From JBEEJZ01 sp046046915 (GTDB taxonomy: Bacteria > Pseudomonadota > Gammaproteobacteria > Burkholderiales > Burkholderiaceae_C), in assembly GCA_046046915.1 (NCBI GenBank), contig JBJOIT010000052.1, positions 1 to 19,202 on the forward strand: a stretch of 19,202 nt of DNA, in the 5' to 3' direction. The notes beneath the pieces were generated by a model. It did no database searches, had not been told where the DNA came from, and saw nothing but the letters and a program-made list of their open reading frames with translations. Of the stretch, positions 7,176 to 14,418 are shown in pieces; within the stretch, counting starts at the first letter, position 1, and every line of letters begins with the position of its first letter. Both the position numbers and the translations under genes were made by a program.

Positions 7176-7253
7176 GCCCAGGGCCGGTTGGCCGACTGGC
7201 GCGATTTCGGAGCCGTAGGCTCATGAGCGCCAGGCGGCCAGCCGGCCCTGGGC
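7176..7253 (-). repeat. Right 78-bp hairpin repeat flanking the NYN gene (inverted copy of 6272-6349)
   Basis: It has the same length as the left copy and matches its reverse complement at 71 of 78 positions, with the 9-bp terminal arms GCCCAGGGC and GCCCTGGGC identical. In this copy the second arm pairs over TGGCCGNCTGGCGC with one mismatch, giving a longer stem than the left copy. It lies between the convergent stops of the NYN gene and ETF-QO, so it could also act as a bidirectional terminator, although no U-tract follows on either strand. Confidence 0.85.
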
Positions 7254-7274
7254 GTGCCCGAAGCGCACGCCCCC

Positions 7275-8969
7275 TCACATGCTGCCGTAGTTCGGCCCGC
7301 CACCGCCTTCAGGTGTGACCCACACGATGTTTTGCGTGGGGTCTTTTATGTCGCAAGTCTTGCAGTGCACACAGTTTTGCGCGTTGATCTGCAGGCGGTC
7401 CATGTTGTTTTCGGTCTTCACGTACTCGTACACGCCGGCCGGGCAGTAGCGCGCCTCGGGGCCGGCGTACTTGGCAAGGTTGACGTTGACCGACACGCTG
7501 GCGTCCTTGAGCGTGAGGTGCGCTGGCTGATGTTCTTCGTGGTTGGTGTTGCTGATGAACACGCTGCTCAGGCGGTCGAAGGTCAGCTTGCCATCGGGCT
7601 TGGGATAAACGATGGGCTGGCACTCGGCTGCGGGTTTGAGGTAGGTGTGGTCGGGCTTGTCGCGGTGCACCGTCCAGGGGATGTGGCCCTTGAGTACAAA
7701 CTGCTCGATGCCGCTCATCACGGTGCCTACGGTCAAGCCTTTTTTGAACCAGGTCTTGAAGTTGCGGCTCTTGTTTAGCTCGGTGTGCAGCCAGCTGGCT
7801 TCAAAGGCAGCGGGGTAGGCGCTCAGCTCATCGTGCTGACGTCCCTGCTGGAGGGCTTCAAAGGCTGCTTCGGCGGCCAGCATGCCGGTCTTGATGGCGG
7901 CGTGGCTGCCCTTGATGCGGCTCACATTCAAGAAGCCGGCATCGCAGCCCACCAGTGCGCCGCCGGGAAACACGGTTTTTGGCAAAGACAAAAGACCGCC
8001 CGCGGTGATGGCACGGGCGCCGTATGCCAGGCGCTTGGCCGGCTTCAGGCCCTGGTCCTCGCCCTCCAGGTACCAGCGGATGTTGGGGTGGGTCTTCCAG
8101 CGCTGGAATTCCTCGAAGGGGCTCAGGTAGGGGTTGGCATAGTCCAGCCCGGTGATGAAGCCCAGGGCGATCTTGTTGTCTTCCAGGTGGTACAAGAACG
8201 AGCCGCCATAGGTGCCACTGTCCATGGGCCAGCCGGCGGTGTGCATCACAAAGCCGGGCTGGTGGCGCGCTGGGTCGATTTCCCAAAGTTCCTTGATACC
8301 GATGCCATAGGCCTGTGGGTCTTTGCCTGAGTCCAGCTTGTATTTGGCGATGAGCTGCTTGCCCAAGTGGCCGCGCGCGCCTTCGGCAAAGATGGTGTAC
8401 TTGCCGTGCAGCTCCATGCCGATCTGGAAATTGTCGGTGGGCTCGCCATCCTTGCCCACGCCCATGTTGCCGGTGGCTACGCCCTTGACAGCACCATCCT
8501 CGCTGTAAAGCACCTCGGCGGCAGCAAAGCCCGGGAAGATTTCCACGCCCAGGTTCTCGGCCTGCTGTGCCAGCCAGCGTGTCACATTGCCCAGGCTGAC
8601 GATGTAGTTGCCGTGGTTCTGAAAACATTGGGGCAACAAAAAGCCGGGGGTGCGAAAGCCCGACTTCTCGCCCAGAAACACCATGGCATCGTCGGTCACG
8701 GGCTGGTTGAGGGGCGCGCCCATGGCCTTCCAGTCTGGGAACAGCTCGGTGAGCGCGCGCGGATCCATGATGGCGCCCGACAAAATGTGGGCGCCGGGCT
8801 CGGAGCCTTTTTCCAGCACCAAGACCGACACATCAGCCCCCTGGGCCGCTGCCAGTTGCTTGATGCGGATGGCAGTGGCCAGGCCGCCAGGACCACCACC
8901 CACCACCACCACGTCGTATTCCATGGCTTCGCGTGGGCCAAATTGGGTCAGGATGTCTTCAGGGCTCAT
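7275..8969 (-). CDS. Electron transfer flavoprotein-ubiquinone oxidoreductase (ETF-QO)
   Basis: ETF-QO is a monotopic membrane flavoprotein with one FAD and one [4Fe-4S] cluster. It passes electrons from reduced ETF, fed by acyl-CoA dehydrogenases, to ubiquinone. The 564-residue product has the N-terminal dinucleotide motif VVVVGGGPGGLATAI (glycines around residues 24-29). It also has the family segments GAHILSGAIMDPRAL and GCDAGFLNVSRIKGSH. The C-terminal ferredoxin-like domain carries Cys509, Cys533, Cys536 and Cys539 in YCPAGVYEY and NCVHCKTCD, the expected cluster ligands. Length is normal. A clear AAGGAAG lies ahead of the ATG. It follows the response regulator by 60 nt on the same strand and may be co-transcribed with it. 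The likely partner etfB begins at the right end of the window. Confidence 0.97.
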   Translation of the reverse strand: MSPEDILTQFGPREAMEYDVVVVGGGPGGLATAIRIKQLAAAQGADVSVLVLEKGSEPGAHILSGAIMDPRALTELFPDWKAMGAPLNQPVTDDAMVFLGEKSGFRTPGFLLPQCFQNHGNYIVSLGNVTRWLAQQAENLGVEIFPGFAAAEVLYSEDGAVKGVATGNMGVGKDGEPTDNFQIGMELHGKYTIFAEGARGHLGKQLIAKYKLDSGKDPQAYGIGIKELWEIDPARHQPGFVMHTAGWPMDSGTYGGSFLYHLEDNKIALGFITGLDYANPYLSPFEEFQRWKTHPNIRWYLEGEDQGLKPAKRLAYGARAITAGGLLSLPKTVFPGGALVGCDAGFLNVSRIKGSHAAIKTGMLAAEAAFEALQQGRQHDELSAYPAAFEASWLHTELNKSRNFKTWFKKGLTVGTVMSGIEQFVLKGHIPWTVHRDKPDHTYLKPAAECQPIVYPKPDGKLTFDRLSSVFISNTNHEEHQPAHLTLKDASVSVNVNLAKYAGPEARYCPAGVYEYVKTENNMDRLQINAQNCVHCKTCDIKDPTQNIVWVTPEGGGGPNYGSM

Positions 8970-9029
8970 GGGGTGCTTCCTTTTTTACTGGGCGGCATTG
9001 TCGATCAAGTTGATGGGCTCCGGACCAGA

Positions 9030-9773
9030 TCACGACCAGCTCACCGATGCGGTGAACATGTAGCCCGCGCCGTACACGGTCTTGATGATCTTGGGGTTTT
9101 GCGGATCGGCTTCGAGCTTGCGCCGAATGCGGGAGATGCGCACGTCTATGCTGCGATCCAGTGGCGACAGGTCGCGCTGGCCCAGCAGTTGCTCGCGGGT
9201 CAGGATCTGGTGCGGGCGCTCCACAAAGGCGCGCAGCACCTGGGCTTCGGCGGTTCCCAAAAAGTGGTCGCTGCCGTCAGGGGCGCGTAGCGTGTTTGAC
9301 GCGCAGTCAAGGGTCCAGCCCATAAAACTGGCGTGCCGGCGCTGCAGCGGGGCACCATCCGCTGGTGCCACCGCGCGTCGACGCAGAATGCTGCGCACCC
9401 GGGCCACGAGTTCGCGGGCGTCAAAAGGTTTGGTGACGTAGTCGTCGCCCCCTAGTTCCAGGCCCATGACCCGGTCGATGGGATGATCCCGCCCGGTCAG
9501 AATCAGCATGCCGCAACTGCTCAGGCGCCCGATCTGGCGGATCAATTCGATGCCATCGATGTCTGGCAGACCCAGGTCCACGATGCACAAGTCGGGACGC
9601 TCAGTCTGCAGCTGGCGCAGCACGGCCTGGCCGTTGGCAAAACGCTGCACCGAAAACTGAAACGATTCGAGCGCGCGCACCACCACCTGGGCCACGCCGT
9701 CGTCATCTTCAATGACATAAATCAGCTGGTGCTTGGAGTCGTGTGGTTGCTCGAGGCTGGCGGCGGTGCTCAT
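9030..9773 (-). CDS. OmpR/PhoB-family response regulator
   Basis: The product has 247 residues. The N-terminal receiver domain (about 16-128) has the acidic pocket EDD at residues 22-24, the phospho-acceptor Asp66 in CIVDLGLPDIDG, Thr93 in LILTG and Lys115 in VTKPFDARELVARV. The C-terminal winged helix (about 150-243) shows LTREQLLG, RSIDVRISRIRRKLE and IKTVYGAGYMF, typical of OmpR-type DNA-binding domains. Its ATG overlaps the stop of the upstream histidine kinase in an ATGA, so the two are translationally coupled partners. Targets are unknown; the divergent CoA ligase/transporter operon and the adjacent ETF-QO gene are natural candidates. Confidence 0.95.
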   Translation of the reverse strand: MSTAASLEQPHDSKHQLIYVIEDDDGVAQVVVRALESFQFSVQRFANGQAVLRQLQTERPDLCIVDLGLPDIDGIELIRQIGRLSSCGMLILTGRDHPIDRVMGLELGGDDYVTKPFDARELVARVRSILRRRAVAPADGAPLQRRHASFMGWTLDCASNTLRAPDGSDHFLGTAEAQVLRAFVERPHQILTREQLLGQRDLSPLDRSIDVRISRIRRKLEADPQNPKIIKTVYGAGYMFTASVSWS

Positions 9774-11863
9774 GCCCTGTCTCCCTGCAAAACCTGCTGC
9801 AGCTGCGCCCGCGAAAACGGCTTGGGCAGCAGCGCGATGCCATCGAGGGGTTGCTGGTCCGGCACATAACCACTCATCAGCACCACGCGCGGTATGCGTC
9901 CCAGAGCAAGAGCATGTCGGGCAACGTCTCTGCCGTCCTGGGGGCCAGGCATGACCACGTCGGACAGCAGCAACTGCACGCCTTCGATACTGTTGAGGAT
10001 GTCAATCGCCTCGGTGGCGTTTTCGGCCTCCAGCACTGAAAAACCCAGGTCCAGCAAGTGCCGGCGCACCAGTTGGCGAACACCCGCGTCGTCTTCCACC
10101 AGCAGGGCCAGACCCGAGCGACCGGCCGAATCTGCGGTGGGCGCGGTCTGGGTGGCTTGGGCTGGCGGCACAGGCGCCTGGGTATTGCCCGAGAGCGGAA
10201 ACAGCATGGCGACGCAGCTGCCCACGCCGGGCTCACTGCGGATATCGATGGCACCGGCCGACTGTTGCACAAACCCGTAAACCATGGACATGCCCAAACC
10301 CGTGCCCTGGCCGGCTGCCTTGGTGGTGAAGAAGGGCTCGAACACGCGGGTCAGCGTGGCCTGGTCCATGCCGCAGCCGTTGTCCTGAACCCGCAGTCGC
10401 GCATAGTGACCCGCGGGCACCTGCAGGGCGCGGGCAGCTAGGGCATCTAGCGCCACAGGCTCACTGGTGATCACCACCTCGCCGCGGCCATCGGTGGCAT
10501 CTCGCGCATTGAGCACCAGGTTGATGAGTGCGTTTTGCAGCTGATTGGGGTCCAGCTGTACCAGCAGAGGCCCAGCGTTGGGCGTCACGCGAAGTGCCAG
10601 TGTGTCGGGGAGGGTGTGGCGCAACAGCTGGTGCGTGTTATGCACCACGGTATGCAGGTCGGTCTGCCGGCTTTCCAGCGGGTGCTTGCGCGCGAACGAC
10701 AGCAGGCCCTTGATGAGGTCGGAGCCGCGCTGAGCCGCGTCAATGGCGGGCTGCACATAGTTGGCCGTGTAGGGCTGCAGGGCTGGTAGCTCGGCCAGAG
10801 CTGACAAATTGCCCAGCACCACGGTCAGGATGTTGTTGAAGTCGTGCGCCAGACCACCGGTGAGCTGACCCAGCGCTTCCATTTTTTGGGCACGGGCCAG
10901 TTGTTCCTGCGACCGGCGCTCCTCGGTGATGTCAAAGGTCAGCTCAAAACAACCCACCACCTCGCGTTCGGTACTGATTTCTGGAATCAGGCTTGTGCGC
11001 GCCACCCGTGTGCCCTGGTGCAGGGTGGTCACGTCATATTCAAAGGTGACCGCTTCGCCGCGTATGGCACGCATCACATGCGGGCGTATGCGGTTGTAGG
11101 TGTCCCGGCCTAGAAATTCGCGGGCCGTGATCAGCTCGGGCTGCGTCGGGTCCAGGCCAAACCAGTCGTGGTAGCCGCGGTTCACGTAGTGGTATCGACG
11201 GTCCTTGCCGAAGTACGCCACCAATGCCGGGATGGAGTCGGTGATCAGGCGCATCTGCGCCTCGCTGCGCGCCAGCGAGTGGGCGATGGCCTCGTTCTTG
11301 CCCAAGGCCTGACGCAGTTGCGAATTTGATTCACGCAGTTCGGCGGTGCGTTCGGTCACGCGGGTTTCTAGCAGCGTGTTTTGCTCGCGGATCAGGCGTT
11401 CGTCCCGGCGCTGGTCGGTCACGTCCGAGTACAGGGTGATGAAGCCGTGGCCCGGCACCGGCACGCCACGCACGCTCAGTACGGTGCCGTTGGGTCGAAT
11501 CCGCTCGATTTCGTGCACCGTGAAGGCACGCGCCGCAGCCACACGCTGGCGGGTTTGCTGCTCCGGGTCGCCAGGGCCGTACTCGCCCCGCTGAGCGTTG
11601 TAGCGGATGAAGCCTTCAAAGGGTGCGCCCAGGTAGGCCAGGTCCTCCGGAAAGTCGAGCAGACGCAAAAACGTGCGGTTCCACGCCACCATCTGCAGGT
11701 CCTCATTGATGAGGGTGATGCCTTGGTCGATCAGGTCCAGGGCGGCCTGCAGGGCCTCGTAGCGTGTGGCGTTTTCTGGGAAGGGCACCAAGGGGATAAG
11801 GCTCACTTGGGTTGGAGGGGCGACAACCGGTTGGTCGGATTTGCGGATTCTAGGAGCCACCAT
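9770..11863 (-). CDS. Soluble PAS hybrid sensor histidine kinase with C-terminal receiver domain
   Basis: The product has 697 residues from the ATG at 11863. In order it has a PAS_7-type domain (about 35-150; DLIDQGITLINEDLQMVAWN), a coiled-coil segment (about 152-205), a second PAS domain (about 205-315), and a dimerisation H-box with His340 in GGLAHDFNNILTVV. The HATPase follows, with N-box ALINLVLNARDA, G1 DNGCGMD, F-box FEPFFTTK and G2 GTGLGMSM. A receiver domain (about 585-695) has Asp635 and Lys681. No transmembrane segment is present, so it should sense a cytoplasmic signal. The open frame continues upstream beyond 11863, but that part soon runs antisense to the divergent CoA ligase. 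An alternative ATG at 11941 cannot be excluded, since neither has a good Shine-Dalgarno. The kinase overlaps the response regulator by 4 nt. Confidence 0.93.
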   Translation of the reverse strand: MVAPRIRKSDQPVVAPPTQVSLIPLVPFPENATRYEALQAALDLIDQGITLINEDLQMVAWNRTFLRLLDFPEDLAYLGAPFEGFIRYNAQRGEYGPGDPEQQTRQRVAAARAFTVHEIERIRPNGTVLSVRGVPVPGHGFITLYSDVTDQRRDERLIREQNTLLETRVTERTAELRESNSQLRQALGKNEAIAHSLARSEAQMRLITDSIPALVAYFGKDRRYHYVNRGYHDWFGLDPTQPELITAREFLGRDTYNRIRPHVMRAIRGEAVTFEYDVTTLHQGTRVARTSLIPEISTEREVVGCFELTFDITEERRSQEQLARAQKMEALGQLTGGLAHDFNNILTVVLGNLSALAELPALQPYTANYVQPAIDAAQRGSDLIKGLLSFARKHPLESRQTDLHTVVHNTHQLLRHTLPDTLALRVTPNAGPLLVQLDPNQLQNALINLVLNARDATDGRGEVVITSEPVALDALAARALQVPAGHYARLRVQDNGCGMDQATLTRVFEPFFTTKAAGQGTGLGMSMVYGFVQQSAGAIDIRSEPGVGSCVAMLFPLSGNTQAPVPPAQATQTAPTADSAGRSGLALLVEDDAGVRQLVRRHLLDLGFSVLEAENATEAIDILNSIEGVQLLLSDVVMPGPQDGRDVARHALALGRIPRVVLMSGYVPDQQPLDGIALLPKPFSRAQLQQVLQGDRA

Positions 11864-11872
11864 TCGTGGTGG
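11857..11872. repeat. Perfect 6-bp inverted repeat covering the kinase start codon
   Basis: CCACCATTCGTGGTGG folds as a 6-bp stem. The loop reads TTCG on the plus strand and CGAA on the minus strand. The complement of the proposed kinase ATG (11861-11863) spans the end of the left arm and the first loop base. It could restrict translation of the kinase, or it may argue for the upstream start at 11941. Confidence 0.4.
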
Positions 11873-11941
11873 GCAGGGCTGCAAACATTCGTCACATTTG
11901 CACAAGACTCCTGCAAAAAAGGTTTTGGATGATTGCGCCAT

Positions 11942-11969
11942 GCCAAGCAAGCCATTCGTTTGCCTTGGC
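11942..11969. promoter_or_regulatory. Dyad in the divergent kinase/CoA-ligase intergenic region
   Basis: GCCAAG at 11942-11947 and CTTGGC at 11964-11969 are inverted arms. Adjacent CAA and TTG extend the symmetry, with one extra base on the right side, around a central CCATTCG region. It lies about 33 nt before the CoA ligase start in the 138-nt region between divergent genes, a reasonable place for a regulator site. No convincing -35/-10 pair was recognised there. The call rests on symmetry and position alone. Confidence 0.3.
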
Positions 11970-11991
11970 GTGCACAGCTTGCATTCCATCT

Positions 11992-11996
11992 GGAGA
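11992..11996 (+). promoter_or_regulatory. Ribosome binding site supporting the GTG start of the CoA ligase
   Basis: GGAGA stands about 5 nt before the GTG at 12002 but about 14 nt before the next in-frame ATG at 12011. The spacing favours the GTG; the two choices differ by three residues. Confidence 0.55.
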
Positions 11997-12001
11997 CCAA
12001 C

Positions 12002-13645
12002 GTGAAACCCATGAATCCCTACAGCTCTGGCCTGGAGAAAAACGCCGCCAACTTTGTGGCCTTGTCGCCACTGAGCTACATCGAGCGAGCCTCCCTGGTG
12101 TACCCCGAGCGCTGCGCGCTGGTGTATGGCCAGCGTCGCCAAAGCTGGGCGCAAACCTACGAGCGTTGCCGTCGGCTGGCCAGTGCCCTGGTGGCGCGCG
12201 GTGTGGGCGTCGGGGACACGGTGGCCGTGATGTTGCCCAATGTGCCCGCCATGTTCGAGTCGCACTTTGGTGTGCCCATGACCGGGGCCGTGCTCAACAC
12301 CCTGAACACCCGGCTCGATGCTGAAGCGATTTCCTTCATGCTGCAGCACGGCGAGGCCAAGGTCTTGCTGACCGACCGCGAGTTCGCCCCCATCATCGAA
12401 AAGGCGCTGGTCATGTGTGGCACGCGCCGTCCCCTGGTCATCGAGGTGGAAGACGACGAAGCCCCGGCGGGCAAGCATCTGGGTGACATTGCTTACGAAG
12501 CTTTCCTGGCCCAGGGTGATCCGGCGTTTGTCTGGCAGTTGCCGGCCGACGAGTGGGATGCGATTGCCCTGAACTACACCTCGGGCACCACCGGCAACCC
12601 CAAAGGCGTGGTCACTCATCACCGTGGCGCTTACCTCAACGCCGCCAGCAATGTGATTTCCTGGCAGCTGCCGCACCACGCCACCTATCTGTGGACACTG
12701 CCGATGTTTCACTGCAATGGCTGGTGTTTCCCCTGGACCATGGCCCTGATTGCCGGTACCAGCGTGTGTCTGCGCCGCGTAGACCCCGCCCTGATCTTCC
12801 CGCTGATCCGCGAACACCACATCACCCACCTCTGCGGTGCGCCCATCGTTTACAGCATGCTCATCAACGCCCCAGCGGCCTTGCGTGAGGGCATTGCCCA
12901 CACGGTTCAAGGCTTGATTGCGGGCGCAGCGCCACCGGCTGCCGTGATTGAAGGCTGTGAAGCCGCCGGCATTGAACTGACCCACGTCTACGGTCTGACC
13001 GAGGTGTATGGCCCCGCGGCTGTGTGCGCCAAGCAGGAAAGCTGGGCAACCTTGTCAGCCGAGGAGCGTGCCAGCCTGAACGGTCGCCAGGGCGTGTCAT
13101 GCCCCATGCAACAGGCTGTGACGGTGCTGGACCCCGAAACCATGCAGCCCGTGCCCGCTGACGGAGAAACCATGGGTGAGATCTTCTTCCGCGGCAACGT
13201 GGTGATGAAGGGCTATCTCAAGAACCCCACGGCGACCGAAGAAGCCTTTGCGGGCGGTTGGTTCCACACCGGTGATCTGGCGGTGATGCACCCCGATGGT
13301 TACGTCAAGATCAAGGACCGCAGCAAGGACATCATCATCTCCGGCGGCGAGAACATCTCGTCCATCGAGGTGGAGGACGCGTTGCACCGTCACCCCGCCG
13401 TGATGCTGGCGGCCGTGGTGGCCACGCCTGATGCCAAGTGGGGCGAAGTGCCCTGCGCCTTTGTTGAGCTCAAGCCTGGCGCCGAGGCAACCGAGGCCGA
13501 GGTCATTGAGTTTTGTCGCAATTTGCTGGCCCGCTTCAAGGTGCCCAAGCGTGTGGTGTTTTGCACTTTGCCCAAGACCTCCACCGGCAAGATCCAGAAG
13601 TTTGTCTTGCGCGCGCAGGTCAAGTCGACCAGCGCCATTGAATGA
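12002..13645 (+). CDS. AMP-forming acyl-CoA synthetase (fatty acid/short organic acid CoA ligase)
   Basis: The enzyme activates a carboxylic acid to its CoA thioester via an acyl-adenylate, in the cytoplasm. The 547-residue product has the ANL-superfamily motifs. These are the P-loop YTSGTTGNPKG at about 192-202, VYGLTEVYGP at about 329-338, WFHTGDLAVMHPDGY with Asp425, and KIKDRSKDIIISGGENIS with Arg440. The C-terminal catalytic lysine is in LPKTSTGKIQK (Lys530). The overall flavour (LNYTSGTTGNPKGV..HHRGAYLNA) matches the AlkK/DmdB-like branch annotated as medium-chain fatty acid or methylmercaptopropionate CoA ligase. The actual acid cannot be read from the sequence. It heads the transporter operon, and the ABC ATPase that follows starts only 20 nt after its stop, so it probably activates the imported substrate. 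It is divergent from the histidine kinase. Confidence 0.94.
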   Translation: MKPMNPYSSGLEKNAANFVALSPLSYIERASLVYPERCALVYGQRRQSWAQTYERCRRLASALVARGVGVGDTVAVMLPNVPAMFESHFGVPMTGAVLNTLNTRLDAEAISFMLQHGEAKVLLTDREFAPIIEKALVMCGTRRPLVIEVEDDEAPAGKHLGDIAYEAFLAQGDPAFVWQLPADEWDAIALNYTSGTTGNPKGVVTHHRGAYLNAASNVISWQLPHHATYLWTLPMFHCNGWCFPWTMALIAGTSVCLRRVDPALIFPLIREHHITHLCGAPIVYSMLINAPAALREGIAHTVQGLIAGAAPPAAVIEGCEAAGIELTHVYGLTEVYGPAAVCAKQESWATLSAEERASLNGRQGVSCPMQQAVTVLDPETMQPVPADGETMGEIFFRGNVVMKGYLKNPTATEEAFAGGWFHTGDLAVMHPDGYVKIKDRSKDIIISGGENISSIEVEDALHRHPAVMLAAVVATPDAKWGEVPCAFVELKPGAEATEAEVIEFCRNLLARFKVPKRVVFCTLPKTSTGKIQKFVLRAQVKSTSAIE

Positions 13646-13654
13646 CGTCACTAC

Positions 13655-13658
13655 AGGA
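13655..13658 (+). promoter_or_regulatory. Ribosome binding site that sets the LivG-type ATPase start
   Basis: AGGA lies 7 nt before the ATG at 13666. An earlier in-frame ATG at 13642 overlaps the CoA ligase stop (ATGA) and would add eight residues (MTSLQETT) outside the fold, without its own Shine-Dalgarno. Confidence 0.55.
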
Positions 13659-13665
13659 AACCACC

Positions 13666-14418
13666 ATGTCCAGCGACATCATTCTCAAGACCCAAGGTCT
13701 CACCAAAGAATTTTTGGGCTTCGCCGCCGTCTCTGACGTGAATCTCGAAGTCAAGCGTGGCAGCATTCACGCACTGATCGGGCCCAACGGCGCGGGCAAG
13801 ACCACGGTGTTCAACCTGCTGACCAAGTTTCACCAGCCCACGGGCGGCCAGATCTGGTTTAACGACACCGATATCACCCGCGACACCCAGGTGCAGGTGG
13901 CCCGGCGCGGCATGATCCGTTCGTTCCAGATTTCGGCCACCTTCAGCCACCTCACGGCCATGGAGAACGTGCGCGTGGCCCTGCAGCGCAAGCGCAGCGA
14001 TTCCTTCAACTTCTGGTCGTCCGAAAAACGCCTGAACGTGCTGAACGATCGCGCCATGGAACTGCTGGAGGCCGTCGACCTGAGCAGCTTTGCCGACACC
14101 GTGACCGTGGAGATGCCCTACGGCCGCAAGCGCGCCCTGGAAATTGCCACCACCCTGGCGCTGGACCCGGAGCTGATGCTGTTGGACGAGCCCACGCAGG
14201 GTATGGGCCACGAAGACGTGGACCGCGTGGTGGCATTGATACGCAAGGTGTCTGCCAACCGCACCATCCTGATGGTGGAGCACAACCTCTCGGTGGTGGA
14301 AAGCCTGTGCGACCGTCTCACCGTGTTGCAGCGCGGCAGCGTGCTGGCCGAGGGTGACTACGCCACTGTGTCGCAAGACCCCCGCGTTTTGGAAGCCTAT
14401 GTAGGAGTCGAGGCATGA
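13666..14418 (+). CDS. livG: HAAT-family ABC transporter ATP-binding protein, LivG type
   Basis: This is one of two ATPases that drive uptake by the adjacent LivH/LivM-type permeases. The 250-residue product has Walker A GPNGAGKT (Lys45), a Q-loop at Gln88 (RSFQIS), a signature region PYGRKRALEIATTLA in place of canonical LSGGQ, Walker B LMLLDEP (Asp174, Glu175) and the switch His206 in MVEHNLSVV. The degenerate signature is common in LivG proteins. Its stop overlaps the start of the second ATPase in an ATGA. The Liv label describes the family only. With a CoA ligase in the operon, the cargo may be an organic acid rather than a branched-chain amino acid. Confidence 0.93.
   Translation: MSSDIILKTQGLTKEFLGFAAVSDVNLEVKRGSIHALIGPNGAGKTTVFNLLTKFHQPTGGQIWFNDTDITRDTQVQVARRGMIRSFQISATFSHLTAMENVRVALQRKRSDSFNFWSSEKRLNVLNDRAMELLEAVDLSSFADTVTVEMPYGRKRALEIATTLALDPELMLLDEPTQGMGHEDVDRVVALIRKVSANRTILMVEHNLSVVESLCDRLTVLQRGSVLAEGDYATVSQDPRVLEAYVGVEA

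Noticed and set aside
11864..12985. N-terminal extension of the histidine kinase frame to 1071 residues
   Set aside because: The extension runs antisense through the divergent CoA ligase, whose motifs are clear, and its residues look like shadow sequence. The PAS domains are complete from the ATG at 11863.
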